NCBI GenBank assembly: GCA_015490005.1 | Contig: WFYS01000058.1 | Span: 1 to 64,000 of the forward strand | DNA length: 64,000 nt | Reading direction: 5' to 3' | From: Desulfurellaceae bacterium | Lineage (GTDB): Bacteria; Campylobacterota_A; Desulfurellia; Desulfurellales; Hippeaceae | Part shown: piece after piece, positions 1 to 8,698 of the stretch | How the letters are laid out: each line of letters starts with the position of its first letter | How positions within the stretch are numbered: the stretch's first letter is position 1 | Made by a program: the position numbers and the translations under genes | The notes under the pieces: model-generated | What the model was told of the DNA's origin: nothing | Database searches by the model: none | Seen by the model: the letters and a program-made list of their open reading frames with translations, nothing else

Positions 1-1952
1 AACCTTTAAATGATATTGATGAGTTTGACGATTATGTTATAGAAATTGAATTTACGCCAAATCGGGCGGATGCTTTGAGTATTTTGGGAATATCAAGGGA
101 TGTGAAGGCTTTATCGGGCAAGGAGATCAGATTGCCTGCGAGTGATTTCTCTGTGGTTGATAAAAAAATCGATGATTTTATTGGTGTTGAGATAAAGGAT
201 TATGAGAGCTGCCCGAGGTATTCGCTGCATTTGGCGGAGATTGAGGTTAAACCTGCACCGTTTTTTATGCGTATGAGGCTTTTGAAGAGCGGCATAAGGG
301 CGATAAATAATATCGTTGATATAACAAACTATGTTTTAATGGCTTTTGGCCAGCCGATGCACGCGTTTGATTTTAACAAGCTAAATGGCAATATCATAGT
401 TAGAAGGGCTAAAGAGAGCGAGAGCATCATTGCGTTGGACGGCAAGGAGTATAAGCTCGATGGTTCTATGCTTGTGATTGCAGATGAAAAATCGCCCGTT
501 GCCATTGCCGGTGTTATGGGTGGTGAGTTCTCAAGCGTTGATGAAAATACAAAGCTTGTGGCATTAGAGAGTGCTTTCTTTAATCCGGTTAGTGTTAGAT
601 TAACTGCAAGAAAGTTGAAACTTCATACGGAGTCTTCCCATAGATTTGAGCGCGGTGTTGACCCGAACTTGTGCGTTGAGGCTTCGAAATATGCTTTGAG
701 TTTACTGGAGAAATATGCATCGGCGAAGGTTTATCGGGGTTTTATAGATAAAAAACGTGATGCATTTGAAAAGAAAGAGGTTATAGTTAGCTTTGACGGT
801 ATAAACAGGCTTTTGGGTGCAAGTTATACATCAAATGAAATTGTGGATGTGCTTGTAGGTTTAAATATGGACGTTGAAAATATTGGTTCGGGCAAGATTA
901 AGCTTAAAGCACCTACTTATAGATTTGATATTGAAAATGAAGCGGATATTGCGGAGGAGGTTGCACGCATCAAGGGTTATGACACTATAGAGCCAACTTA
1001 TCCAACAGTTGAAACGCGTTTTAAAGTTAAAGATAAAGTAGAGCAGGTTTCTGAAGAGGTTGCAAAAACCATTGCCAATATTGGACTGTTTGAGACAAAT
1101 AATTATTCCTTTGTTGACGATAAAAGGCTCGTTTTGTTTGATAAAGACAAAGATAAATTTGTTTATTTAAAAAATCCTCTGATTGACGCACAAAATGTTA
1201 TGAGAACAAACCTTGCCGTAAGCTTAATGGATACGCTCGTTTTTAACATTGCAAAAGGTGCGAGAAGCGTTCCTATATTTGAGGTTGGAAGAGTGTTTTT
1301 TAAAGATGAAGATTTTGCAAAGGAATTTGTGAGATTAGGATTTCTTCTTTGGGGTTTAAGGGATTTTTCTTGGCATGAAAAGGGCAATTACTTTGATTTT
1401 TACGATATAAAGAGTGTTTCTGAAGCCGTAAGTGGCGTTTTGGGTGTAGAGTTTGATTATATGCCTACAAAAGAGCAGTTTTTGCATCCTAAAAGGGGTG
1501 CTGACCTATTATTGAACGATAAAAAAGTGGGGCATGTTGGTGAGCTACATCCAGACCTGTATAAAGAGTACGATTTGAAGTTTGAAAAGAGAAACAGGGT
1601 CTTAGTCGGTGAAATAGACATAACTGTTGCCGTAAATCTTTTAAAAGGAAAAGTGATGTATGAGCACCTGCCAAAGTTACCCACTGTTTGGAGAGATTTG
1701 GCTATAATTGTGGATAATGGCGTAAGGTGGATTGATATAGAAAAAGAGATTAAATGCATAGAGAGCGTTTATAAAGTAGTGCTTTTTGATGTGTACGATA
1801 AGCTAGAGGAAAGAGGTAAGGTTAGCTTGGCGTTTAGGATTGTTTTGAAACGAGACGATAGGACGTTTACAGAAGAAGAGATTAGTGAGATTTTGAATTT
1901 AATATATTATAGATTGAAAGATAAATTCAATGCGAGACTGAGGGGGGAATGA
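1..1952 (+). CDS. pheT: Phenylalanyl-tRNA synthetase beta subunit (5' partial)
   Basis: The open frame runs in from the left edge (first full codon at base 3), so the N-terminus lies outside the window. The first visible residues contain the TPNRAD motif, characteristic of the B1 region of PheRS beta, directly before the RDVKAL segment. The B3/B4 editing-type domain, the B5 DNA-binding-like domain, the catalytic-like core (VGELHP) and the C-terminal FDX-ACB anticodon-binding domain (about the last 93 residues, beginning near the LPKLPTVWRDLA segment) follow in the usual order. With PheS it charges tRNA-Phe in the cytoplasm. The stop codon overlaps the start region of ileS (ATGATG), indicating cotranscription and probable translational coupling. 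pheS is expected just upstream. Confidence 0.97.
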   Translation, partial: PLNDIDEFDDYVIEIEFTPNRADALSILGISRDVKALSGKEIRLPASDFSVVDKKIDDFIGVEIKDYESCPRYSLHLAEIEVKPAPFFMRMRLLKSGIRAINNIVDITNYVLMAFGQPMHAFDFNKLNGNIIVRRAKESESIIALDGKEYKLDGSMLVIADEKSPVAIAGVMGGEFSSVDENTKLVALESAFFNPVSVRLTARKLKLHTESSHRFERGVDPNLCVEASKYALSLLEKYASAKVYRGFIDKKRDAFEKKEVIVSFDGINRLLGASYTSNEIVDVLVGLNMDVENIGSGKIKLKAPTYRFDIENEADIAEEVARIKGYDTIEPTYPTVETRFKVKDKVEQVSEEVAKTIANIGLFETNNYSFVDDKRLVLFDKDKDKFVYLKNPLIDAQNVMRTNLAVSLMDTLVFNIAKGARSVPIFEVGRVFFKDEDFAKEFVRLGFLLWGLRDFSWHEKGNYFDFYDIKSVSEAVSGVLGVEFDYMPTKEQFLHPKRGADLLLNDKKVGHVGELHPDLYKEYDLKFEKRNRVLVGEIDITVAVNLLKGKVMYEHLPKLPTVWRDLAIIVDNGVRWIDIEKEIKCIESVYKVVLFDVYDKLEERGKVSLAFRIVLKRDDRTFTEEEISEILNLIYYRLKDKFNARLRGE

Positions 1953-4738
1953 TGAACTATAAAGATACACTACTTTTGCCTAAAACGGATTTTCCGATGA
2001 AGGCAAATCTTGTTCAAAAAGAGCCTTTAATGCTTAAAGAATGGGATGAAAAAGATATTTACCATAAAATAATTGAAAGTAGAGAGAATAGAGAACTTTT
2101 TGTTTTGCATGACGGACCGCCATATGCCAATGGCCATCTTCATATGGGACATGTTTTAAACAAAGTTCTAAAGGATATTGTTATAAAATCAAAAACAATG
2201 ATGGGGTATAAATGTCCCTATGTGCCAGGTTGGGATTGTCATGGTTTGCCTATTGAGCACAATATTGAAAAGGAAATGGGAAAGAAAAAGAAGGAAGCTA
2301 TACCCAAGTTCCGGTTCAGGCAGATGTGTAGGGATTATGCAAAAAAATATATTGCTATACAAAGGGATGAATTTAAGCGTTTAGGAATATTTGGTGAGTG
2401 GAAAAAGCCATATCTAACAATGGATTTTAAATATGAGGCTGAGACGTTGAGGGAACTTGGGAAGTTTGTTGAGAAAGGATTAGTTTATAAACAAAAAAAG
2501 CCTGTTTATTGGTGTTCTTCGTGCAAAACAGCCCTTGCTATGGCTGAGGTTGAATATCAGGATGACGAAAGTAACTCTATATACGTGAGATTTGATTTTA
2601 TAGATGAACTTGGGCTTGAGGATAGACAATTTTTGGGTAAGGCTGTTTCTGCTATTATCTGGACAACGACCCCGTGGACATTACCTGCAAACCTCGCAGT
2701 CGCCGTTCATCCCGATTTTGACTACGCATTTGTTCAGATTGCTCCAAGACATGTGTATTTGGTGGCTGAGAAGCTTATTGATGAATTGATGAAAAAGTTT
2801 GAGATTGAAAATTACGAGATAATTAAGGTTGTTAAGGGTAGGGAGCTTGAAGGCAAGGTTTTAGCGCATCCGTTCTATGACCGTGAGTCGAGAATTATTC
2901 TAGGGGAGCATGTAACGCTTGATGCTGGTACAGGTTTGGTTCATACAGCTCCTGGTCACGGTGAAGAGGACTATGTTGTTGGTATGAAGTACCATCTGCC
3001 GATTTATTCGCCTGTTGATGATGATGGCCGTTTTTTGCCAGAAATCGAGTATTTTGCTGGCATGCATGTATTTGAAGCCAACCCAAAAGTTATAGAGATG
3101 CTGAAGCAAAAAGAGATGCTCGTAAAAGAGGAAAAAATAGTTCATTCATATCCTCATTGTTGGAGATGCAAAAACCCTATAATCTTTAGGTCAACTGAGC
3201 AGTGGTTCATATCTGTCGATAAGGACAATTTGAGGCAGAAAGCTTTAAAAGAGATAGATGAGACAAAGTGGATTCCATCGTGGGGTAGAAATAGGATTTA
3301 TTCCATGATGGAGACGCGACCAGATTGGTGTATCTCAAGGCAGAGGGCTTGGGGCGTGCCTATTGCCTTATTTAAATGTAAGAAGTGTGGTCGTGTTCAA
3401 TTCAGTAAAGAGTTGATCGATAGGGTTGCTGATAAGATGGAGAGTGAAGGTGCTGATACGTGGTTTGAACATGAACCTGAATACTTCTTGCCAGATGGTT
3501 ATACGTGTGGGTGTGGGAGCACAGAGTTTGAGAAAGAGATGGATATACTAGATGTGTGGTTTGATTCTGGTGTTTCTCATGCCGTTGTTCTTAATAATTG
3601 GAAAGATTTGAGATGGCCAGCCGATATGTATTTGGAGGGCAGTGACCAGCACAGAGGTTGGTTTCATTCGTCTTTGCTTGAATCTATAGGAACGCGTGAT
3701 AAGGCACCTTACAAGTCCGTCTTGACGCACGGTTTTGTTGTGGACTCAAAAGGCAGGAAGATGAGCAAATCCCTTGGTAACGTCATACAGCCTGACAAGA
3801 TGATAAAGAAATACGGAGCCGAGTTGCTTAGACTTTGGGCTTCTGCAACGGACTATAAAGAGGATGTAAGACTTTCAGATGAGATAATGAAACGCCTTGT
3901 GGATAACTATAGAAAAGTAAGAAACACTATTAGATTTTTGTTGGGTAATCTGTATGATTTTAATGAATCTGAAGCTGTTCCTTATGAGGAGATGGAAGAA
4001 ATCGACAGATGGGTTTTGGCCGAAACTGAACTTTTGAAAGAGAAGTTGTTAAAAGCTTATGAAGATTATGATTTTCATGTAATTTATAGAAATATGACCA
4101 ACTACTGTATTTTGGTGCTTTCTTCGTTCTATTTGGATATTTTAAAGGACAGGCTCTACTGCGATGGTCAGAATTCTAAAAAGAGGAGGTCTGCTCAAAC
4201 GGCGTTGAATGAGATTTTGAAGGTTATAGTTTTTTATATGGCGCCAATTCTTTCTTTTACGGCTGAAGAGGCATATTCCTATATGAATGGCGAGAAAGAA
4301 AGCGTCCATATGGAAGAGTTTGTGCCGTTGAAAGAACAACATAAAGATTTAGATTTGATAAAGAAATGGAATGAGCTGAGAAAATTAAAATCAGTTACGG
4401 ATAAAGCGCTCGAGCTTGCGAGGTCTCAGAAGGCCATAGGTAATTCGCTTGAGGCTTGTGTTTATGTGGATATTCAAAATGATGATATGAAGAAGATTGT
4501 TCATGGATTTGATAAAAATGACCTTGCCGATATCTGCATAGTTTCACAATTTGAGTTTGGTAGGCTTGACGAAAGCTTGAGTAGGTATTATGATGAAGAA
4601 ACGAAGGTTGAGGTGTTTGTTATAAAGGCAAAGGGTGAAAAGTGCGATAGATGCTGGAAATATTCAGAGCGGGTAGGAAAAAACGATAAGGGAGAAAAGG
4701 TTTGTTCAAGATGCTACGGTGTTGTTAGTAAGGAATAG
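1952..4738 (+). CDS. ileS: Isoleucyl-tRNA synthetase
   Basis: Class I aminoacyl-tRNA synthetase of about 928 residues, the normal length for bacterial IleRS. The HIGH-type motif (HMGH, residues 64-67) follows the DGPPYANG signature, and KMSKS is near residue 603. The CP1 editing insertion lies between them (WTTTPWTLPAN signature), and a C-terminal zinc knuckle (CDRCWKYS ... CSRC) closes the protein. Two ATG codons occur in tandem at 1949 and 1952; I prefer 1952 because the G-rich Shine-Dalgarno sequence at 1941-1947 would almost touch the first. It overlaps the pheT stop codon by one base and leads into a compact downstream run of genes. It charges tRNA-Ile and edits misactivated valine. Confidence 0.98.
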   Translation: MNYKDTLLLPKTDFPMKANLVQKEPLMLKEWDEKDIYHKIIESRENRELFVLHDGPPYANGHLHMGHVLNKVLKDIVIKSKTMMGYKCPYVPGWDCHGLPIEHNIEKEMGKKKKEAIPKFRFRQMCRDYAKKYIAIQRDEFKRLGIFGEWKKPYLTMDFKYEAETLRELGKFVEKGLVYKQKKPVYWCSSCKTALAMAEVEYQDDESNSIYVRFDFIDELGLEDRQFLGKAVSAIIWTTTPWTLPANLAVAVHPDFDYAFVQIAPRHVYLVAEKLIDELMKKFEIENYEIIKVVKGRELEGKVLAHPFYDRESRIILGEHVTLDAGTGLVHTAPGHGEEDYVVGMKYHLPIYSPVDDDGRFLPEIEYFAGMHVFEANPKVIEMLKQKEMLVKEEKIVHSYPHCWRCKNPIIFRSTEQWFISVDKDNLRQKALKEIDETKWIPSWGRNRIYSMMETRPDWCISRQRAWGVPIALFKCKKCGRVQFSKELIDRVADKMESEGADTWFEHEPEYFLPDGYTCGCGSTEFEKEMDILDVWFDSGVSHAVVLNNWKDLRWPADMYLEGSDQHRGWFHSSLLESIGTRDKAPYKSVLTHGFVVDSKGRKMSKSLGNVIQPDKMIKKYGAELLRLWASATDYKEDVRLSDEIMKRLVDNYRKVRNTIRFLLGNLYDFNESEAVPYEEMEEIDRWVLAETELLKEKLLKAYEDYDFHVIYRNMTNYCILVLSSFYLDILKDRLYCDGQNSKKRRSAQTALNEILKVIVFYMAPILSFTAEEAYSYMNGEKESVHMEEFVPLKEQHKDLDLIKKWNELRKLKSVTDKALELARSQKAIGNSLEACVYVDIQNDDMKKIVHGFDKNDLADICIVSQFEFGRLDESLSRYYDEETKVEVFVIKAKGEKCDRCWKYSERVGKNDKGEKVCSRCYGVVSKE

Positions 4739-4741
4739 GAA

Positions 4742-5341
4742 ATGGATTTAAGTTTAGAGCAGGGCAAGTATCTTGTTAAATTGGCTAGGAAATCTATAGA
4801 GTATTATTTTAAGCATAATGAGTTGATGCCTAAGCCTGAAGGCTACCCTGAAATCTTAAACGAGAAGAGGGGCGTGTTTGTTACACTGAATAATTGTCCA
4901 GATGGCAGTTTGAGAGGATGTATAGGTTATCCTTTGGCCTACGAACCGCTTATAAATGGCGTTATATCCTCGGCCGTATCTGCTGCCTTTGGAGACCCAA
5001 GATTTAAGCCTTTGAGTACATTTGAATTTGACAATGTGGTTGTTGAGATTACAGTCTTGTCGCCAATGATTTCCCTTGATTCATCAAAGAACTATGCCGA
5101 ACAGATAAAGGTTGGAAGGGATGGTCTTTATGTTGTATGTGGTGCATACAGTGGGCTTTTGCTGCCCCAGGTACCTGTAGAGTGGGGATGGAATGAGGAA
5201 GAGTTTTTGGCTAATGTGTGCCAAAAGGCTGGTTTACCATACACATGTTATAAAGAAAAAGCTTGCGTATTTTATAGGTTTACAGGACAGATATTTGAGG
5301 AAGTTAAGCCGTACGGCGATATAGTTGAAAAGAAAATATAG
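4742..5341 (+). CDS. AMMECR1-domain protein (AmmeMemoRadiSam system protein A type)
   Basis: A 199-residue protein covered by one AMMECR1 domain; the diagnostic LRGCIGY motif is at about residues 58-64, preceded by the RGVFVTL strand. In many genomes this domain is one part of the AmmeMemoRadiSam set (AMMECR1, Memo-like and radical-SAM proteins), whose chemistry has not been settled. Here neither the Memo-like nor the radical-SAM partner is adjacent. It starts three bases after the ileS stop and runs into an unknown membrane protein, so it is probably part of the pheT-ileS transcription unit. The family assignment is firm; the function is unknown. Confidence 0.9.
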   Translation: MDLSLEQGKYLVKLARKSIEYYFKHNELMPKPEGYPEILNEKRGVFVTLNNCPDGSLRGCIGYPLAYEPLINGVISSAVSAAFGDPRFKPLSTFEFDNVVVEITVLSPMISLDSSKNYAEQIKVGRDGLYVVCGAYSGLLLPQVPVEWGWNEEEFLANVCQKAGLPYTCYKEKACVFYRFTGQIFEEVKPYGDIVEKKI

Positions 5342-5352
5342 GAGGTTTTGTA

Positions 5353-5910
5353 ATGGAGCAGATTCTTAGCATTTACAAGGAAAAACTTGATAAAGAGATA
5401 GCAGAAAAAAAAGGAGAGGTTAGGGGAACTGCAAGGTTTGATGAATTGGTAGACAAGATTAGAGAAGATTTGTCAAATATAGGCAGAAACCTGCTTGCTA
5501 TGTTTTATCAAGAGCTTGTTGGGTATGTTGAGCAGAATAATGCAAGTTTTATAGAAAATAACAAAGAGAAGTGGGATAGTATTTTAGAAAGGGCAAATTC
5601 TTTAAAAGAATATGGTTTATATGTTGCCCCCGTTGAGCTAATTAAAGAAGAAAACAATACACTGCCTTTAGCTATAGGTGTAGGGTCTTTTGTCGCTGCT
5701 AGCGTTATAACTAAGTTGCTAGTAAAAAAAGTTAAAATTTTACCGGCAATTTTAGTAGGGGCAATAGGTGGAGTAGGGTATAATTTAATGTTTGGTGAGG
5801 ATGAGGTAAAAAGAAGAGAAATGTTGCTTGAGTATGTAGATGACGCACAAGAGTGGATAAGAACGGCTCTTGAAAATATGTACAAGATTTTTCAGGATGC
5901 CATCTCTTAG
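5353..5910 (+). CDS. Unknown membrane-anchored protein
   Basis: A 185-residue protein I do not recognise. It has an amphipathic, charged, probably helical N-terminal half (residues 1-100, rich in E and K), a hydrophobic region of two probable membrane segments at roughly 105-122 and 128-147, and a charged helical tail. An AGGAGG-like ribosome-binding site precedes the ATG. The gene lies 11 bases after the AMMECR1 gene and its 3' end overlaps the lipoprotein gene, so it belongs to the same operon. No catalytic motif is visible. Composition resembles the neighbours, so there is no sign of transfer. Confidence 0.75.
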   Translation: MEQILSIYKEKLDKEIAEKKGEVRGTARFDELVDKIREDLSNIGRNLLAMFYQELVGYVEQNNASFIENNKEKWDSILERANSLKEYGLYVAPVELIKEENNTLPLAIGVGSFVAASVITKLLVKKVKILPAILVGAIGGVGYNLMFGEDEVKRREMLLEYVDDAQEWIRTALENMYKIFQDAIS

Positions 5911-6424
5911 AATACTATTTATTTTTGTTTTGGCTTTAATTCTAGGCGGATGTGAGAGTAGTAGTGTTAAATATCCATCTCCATCCGCCGTTTATTATTC
6001 AAAAAACAAGCCCATATCGAATAATCGCAAAATTGTTAAAAGGAAAGAGAGTAAAAACAGCAAAAAATCTCAAATTACGTTTTTAAATTGTCGCAATTTT
6101 GTAAAGAAAAGGCGAAGTCTTCTTTCTTTAGATGACAAGATTTGTCTAAGCTATTGTTACATAAAATCCAGTGAATTGAAAAGGGCAAAGGCTTTACTAT
6201 CAGACCTTGAAAAGGAACACTTGACAAGTAAAGAATATGCGCGCGTGTATGCGCTTTTGGGTGTCATCAGGGTGAAAAAACACATGAATGGCAAGGATTT
6301 TTTTGAACTGTCTTATGCATACGATTCGAGCAATAGATTGGGGCGGTATATGCTTTCTGCAAAGCACCCATCGTTAGGTTTTGCCCTACAGTTTGTTAAC
6401 AGGTGGTGCAAAAGTGGTAACTAA
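5897..6424 (+). CDS. Small lipoprotein of unknown function
   Basis: Starting at the ATG at 5897, the protein (175 residues) opens with a short signal sequence and a lipobox LILGGC, with the lipidated cysteine at residue 19. An earlier in-frame ATG at 5870 would put nine extra residues (MKICTRFFR) before the signal and is less likely. The mature part is basic and low complexity at first (SKNSKKS), then contains a helical segment resembling a single TPR-like hairpin (residues about 85-135), which is an inference from heptad-like spacing only. It overlaps the gene before by 14 bases and the one after by 11. It probably sits in the outer or inner membrane as a periplasm-facing lipoprotein. Confidence 0.7.
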   Translation: MPSLRILFIFVLALILGGCESSSVKYPSPSAVYYSKNKPISNNRKIVKRKESKNSKKSQITFLNCRNFVKKRRSLLSLDDKICLSYCYIKSSELKRAKALLSDLEKEHLTSKEYARVYALLGVIRVKKHMNGKDFFELSYAYDSSNRLGRYMLSAKHPSLGFALQFVNRWCKSGN

Positions 6425-6716
6425 AGATGAGGTTTTGAAAAAGCTTAAGGAGATAGAAGAACCGTGTATGCCTCTTGTTGATATTGTTGATATGGGTTTA
6501 ATCTATGATGTTAAAGTAGAAAATGGCAACGTTAATATCGTTATGACATTCACATCTAAGTTTTGCCCAGTGAGCTTCAAGTTAACTAATCTTGTGAAAA
6601 ACAAAATAGAAGAACTCGATGGAGTAAAATCTGTTGAGGTTGAGCTTACCTTTAATCCTCCATGGACGCCTAATAGGCTATCTGAAGAGAATAGAAAAAA
6701 GTTAGGTTTTGTCTAA
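6414..6716 (+). CDS. MIP18/DUF59 family iron-sulfur assembly factor
   Basis: About 100 residues, matching the MIP18/PaaD-like (DUF59) family: an N-terminal helix with LKEIEEP, the DIVDMGLIYDV segment, a central strand pair and the conserved FCPVS motif carrying the family cysteine. Members help mature or insert Fe-S clusters, as SufT or PaaD-like proteins do. I chose the GTG at 6414 because it is preceded at about five bases by AGGTGG and gives the usual family length; a longer reading from 6381 adds residues not expected in the family. It overlaps the lipoprotein gene and meets the minus-strand gate-protein gene tail to tail, overlapping by 15 bases. Confidence 0.85.
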   Translation: MVTKDEVLKKLKEIEEPCMPLVDIVDMGLIYDVKVENGNVNIVMTFTSKFCPVSFKLTNLVKNKIEELDGVKSVEVELTFNPPWTPNRLSEENRKKLGFV

Positions 6717-7148
6717 TTTACCTTTAAGGTACCTGTAAAACATGAATGTCACAATCGTTGCTATGACTAATCTCGTACCTAATATGTAAAAGCCGTTTCC
6801 TCCAATTGCCATAAAAACTAGGGTGTCTTCAATTACTGCATGACACATGGAAAGATAAACGGCAGTTAGTGTAATATCCATTTTTGTAAGCATATCTTTT
6901 TCGCTTTGAGCTAAAAGTATACCTGAACCATAAGTGATACCTAGGAAAATTCCTGTCAGCATTGATACACTTGCATGTTCAGAAAACCCTAATGGTTTAA
7001 GAACAAAATGTAGGGTGCGCAAAATTTTTTTAAACGTTTTGCTATTTTGCAGGAACTCGTACGCAACCATTAATGGTACTATTATGAAGATTAACTTTAA
7101 GGATAATTTTAAACTACCGATAGCGGCATGTTGAAGCAATTCAACCAT
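6702..7148 (-). CDS. Nucleoside-recognition (gate) domain membrane protein, second half
   Basis: A 148-residue hydrophobic protein with three or four membrane segments and the internal motif GITYGSGILL characteristic of the nucleoside-recognition/gate domain found in SpmA/SpmB, FeoB and nucleoside transporters. The sequence near SMCHAVIEDT matches the family's conserved H-x-x-x-E-D segment. It lies directly downstream of, and slightly overlaps, a related 147-residue gene, so the pair probably forms one two-part transporter-like complex. The substrate is unknown. It is the last gene of the mscS transcription unit. Confidence 0.8.
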   Translation of the reverse strand: MVELLQHAAIGSLKLSLKLIFIIVPLMVAYEFLQNSKTFKKILRTLHFVLKPLGFSEHASVSMLTGIFLGITYGSGILLAQSEKDMLTKMDITLTAVYLSMCHAVIEDTLVFMAIGGNGFYILGTRLVIATIVTFMFYRYLKGKLDKT

Positions 7149-7581
7149 AGACTAACCTAAAGTATTCAGCTAAAGCGAGTCCTGCCATTATTGAGACTGT
7201 TACTCTGAAAGCAATTGTAAAAAACGCATTTGTTCCTGTTTTATGCAAAATTGCTCCTTCTATAATTAAGTTGTGGGATATGCCTGTCATCAATCCGACT
7301 ATCGTGACCTGTTGCCATGTAGGGTTTAGAGGAGCAAGGGCTGCTATGGCAGCGTAGAGATTAACCAGATAACCACTTATGATTGCAATAGCCATTTTGC
7401 CCGTTAAGCCAAATGGCTTCATAAAAGGCGATAAATAATTGCCTATAATATTTGCAAATTGTGTGTGTCTAAGTAGGTCAATTACTATGTAAAACGGCAC
7501 TATTGTCTTTATGAGTTTTAAGGAAACAGAAAGGCCGTTTTTTAAGCCGTTTTTAAGGTTTGTTTTGAAGTCCATTTGCAT
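7141..7581 (-). CDS. Nucleoside-recognition (gate) domain membrane protein, first half
   Basis: About 147 residues with several membrane helices and the gate-domain motif region ISGYLVNLYAA; near the end, GISHNLIIEG corresponds to the SMCHAVIEDT segment of the downstream partner. The reading can be extended to 7617, but that would put the start deeper inside mscS; ATG 7581 gives the cleaner N-terminus MQMDFKTNLKNG. The gene overlaps the 3' end of mscS by about 29 bases. Together with the downstream paralogue it recalls the two-gene SpmA/SpmB arrangement, here in a non-sporulating context. Family assignment is good; function is unknown. Confidence 0.78.
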   Translation of the reverse strand: MQMDFKTNLKNGLKNGLSVSLKLIKTIVPFYIVIDLLRHTQFANIIGNYLSPFMKPFGLTGKMAIAIISGYLVNLYAAIAALAPLNPTWQQVTIVGLMTGISHNLIIEGAILHKTGTNAFFTIAFRVTVSIMAGLALAEYFRLVYG

Positions 7582-8659
7582 TTTTCTCAATATAAACTGA
7601 CATGGATGGAAATGCAAAGTCTATGCCTAAATCTTCCATGATTCCCATGATTCTAAAGTTTACATCTTCTCGTATTTTTAAATATTCCGACCATACAGAA
7701 GTATTTGTGAAACAATAAATAAAAATATTTAGAGAGCTATCCGCAAATTCTGTAAAATACACAAGCATGATGTTGTTTTTCGATATATTTGGGTGTTCTT
7801 TCAACATTGTTCTTATTTTCTCCACTGCTTCTTTTAACTTTTTCATCGGAGTGGAGTAGGTTACACCGATTTTGTAGGTTATGCGCCTTTCTACTCTGCG
7901 TGAGAAATTTTCAATAGCCGTGTTGGCGATAACTGAGTTTGGCATGGAGATTAGTGATTTTTCGAATGTTCTGATACGCGTGCTTCTAAATCCTATGTCC
8001 TCTACAATTCCTTCGATATCACTAATTTTGACCCAATCTCCAATTTTGAACGGTCTGTCCATGATTATTGTTAAACCACCAAACATGTTAGCCAATGTAT
8101 CTTTGGCGGCTAAAGCAACAGCCAAACCCCCAATGCCCAACCCTGTAATTATGGCACCGATATTGTATCCCCACTCCTGAACAATTAATATAAATCCTAC
8201 AACAACAACAGAGCTTTTTATGAACTTGTTAAAAAACGGAACGAAGCTTAAACCGATTTCCGAATTTTTCTTTTTAAAAAAGCTCTCCATGGCTTTTGAG
8301 AATATGTTTTCCGCTCTGTACAATGCCCAGCTTATGTCTATGATTACAACTGACACAAGAATTTTGAGGGCTACAATATTATAAGTTGAGCCTAAATTCA
8401 GCACTAAGAAAGCCACATAAAAGCAAAGAAAGGTAAAAAATGATTGTAAAGGGGGCTCAACTATTTCTATTAGTTCGTCATCAAATTTTGTCTTTGTTTT
8501 GCTGGCAAATTTTTTTAAAGTACCAATAAGAATTTTGGCCATAATTCTCTTTACAGAAAGGAGTATGAATAAGACAAGTATTGATATCAGCAAGTTTCTA
8601 ATCGTTATGTTTAAAAATGTTTCGTTTAAAAACTTTTGGACTGTTTTAAGTGTATCCAT
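7553..8659 (-). CDS. MscS-family mechanosensitive channel
   Basis: A 368-residue small-conductance mechanosensitive channel. Four hydrophobic segments in the first 170 residues precede the Gly/Ala-rich pore helix (GLGIGGLAVALAAKD, near residue 175), followed by the beta domain with PFKIGDWV and the cytoplasmic vestibule region. It releases solutes across the inner membrane under osmotic downshock. It is first of a three-gene minus-strand unit with two gate-domain proteins. A sigma-70 promoter lies immediately upstream and predicts a transcription start at or within a few bases of the ATG, so the messenger may be leaderless. Confidence 0.93.
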   Translation of the reverse strand: MDTLKTVQKFLNETFLNITIRNLLISILVLFILLSVKRIMAKILIGTLKKFASKTKTKFDDELIEIVEPPLQSFFTFLCFYVAFLVLNLGSTYNIVALKILVSVVIIDISWALYRAENIFSKAMESFFKKKNSEIGLSFVPFFNKFIKSSVVVVGFILIVQEWGYNIGAIITGLGIGGLAVALAAKDTLANMFGGLTIIMDRPFKIGDWVKISDIEGIVEDIGFRSTRIRTFEKSLISMPNSVIANTAIENFSRRVERRITYKIGVTYSTPMKKLKEAVEKIRTMLKEHPNISKNNIMLVYFTEFADSSLNIFIYCFTNTSVWSEYLKIREDVNFRIMGIMEDLGIDFAFPSMSVYIEKNANGLQNKP

Positions 8660-8666
8660 CCATGAT

Positions 8667-8695
8667 ATTTAAAGGTATAAAATTTTGTTTGTCAA
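8667..8695 (-). promoter_or_regulatory. Sigma-70 promoter for mscS
   Basis: On the minus strand TTGACA (8690-8695) is followed after 17 bases by TTAAAT (8667-8672). The -35 matches consensus fully and the -10 moderately. It sits between the end of flgL and the start of mscS; the predicted start of transcription is about base 8660, next to the mscS ATG. Confidence 0.55.
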
Positions 8696-8698
8696 GTA

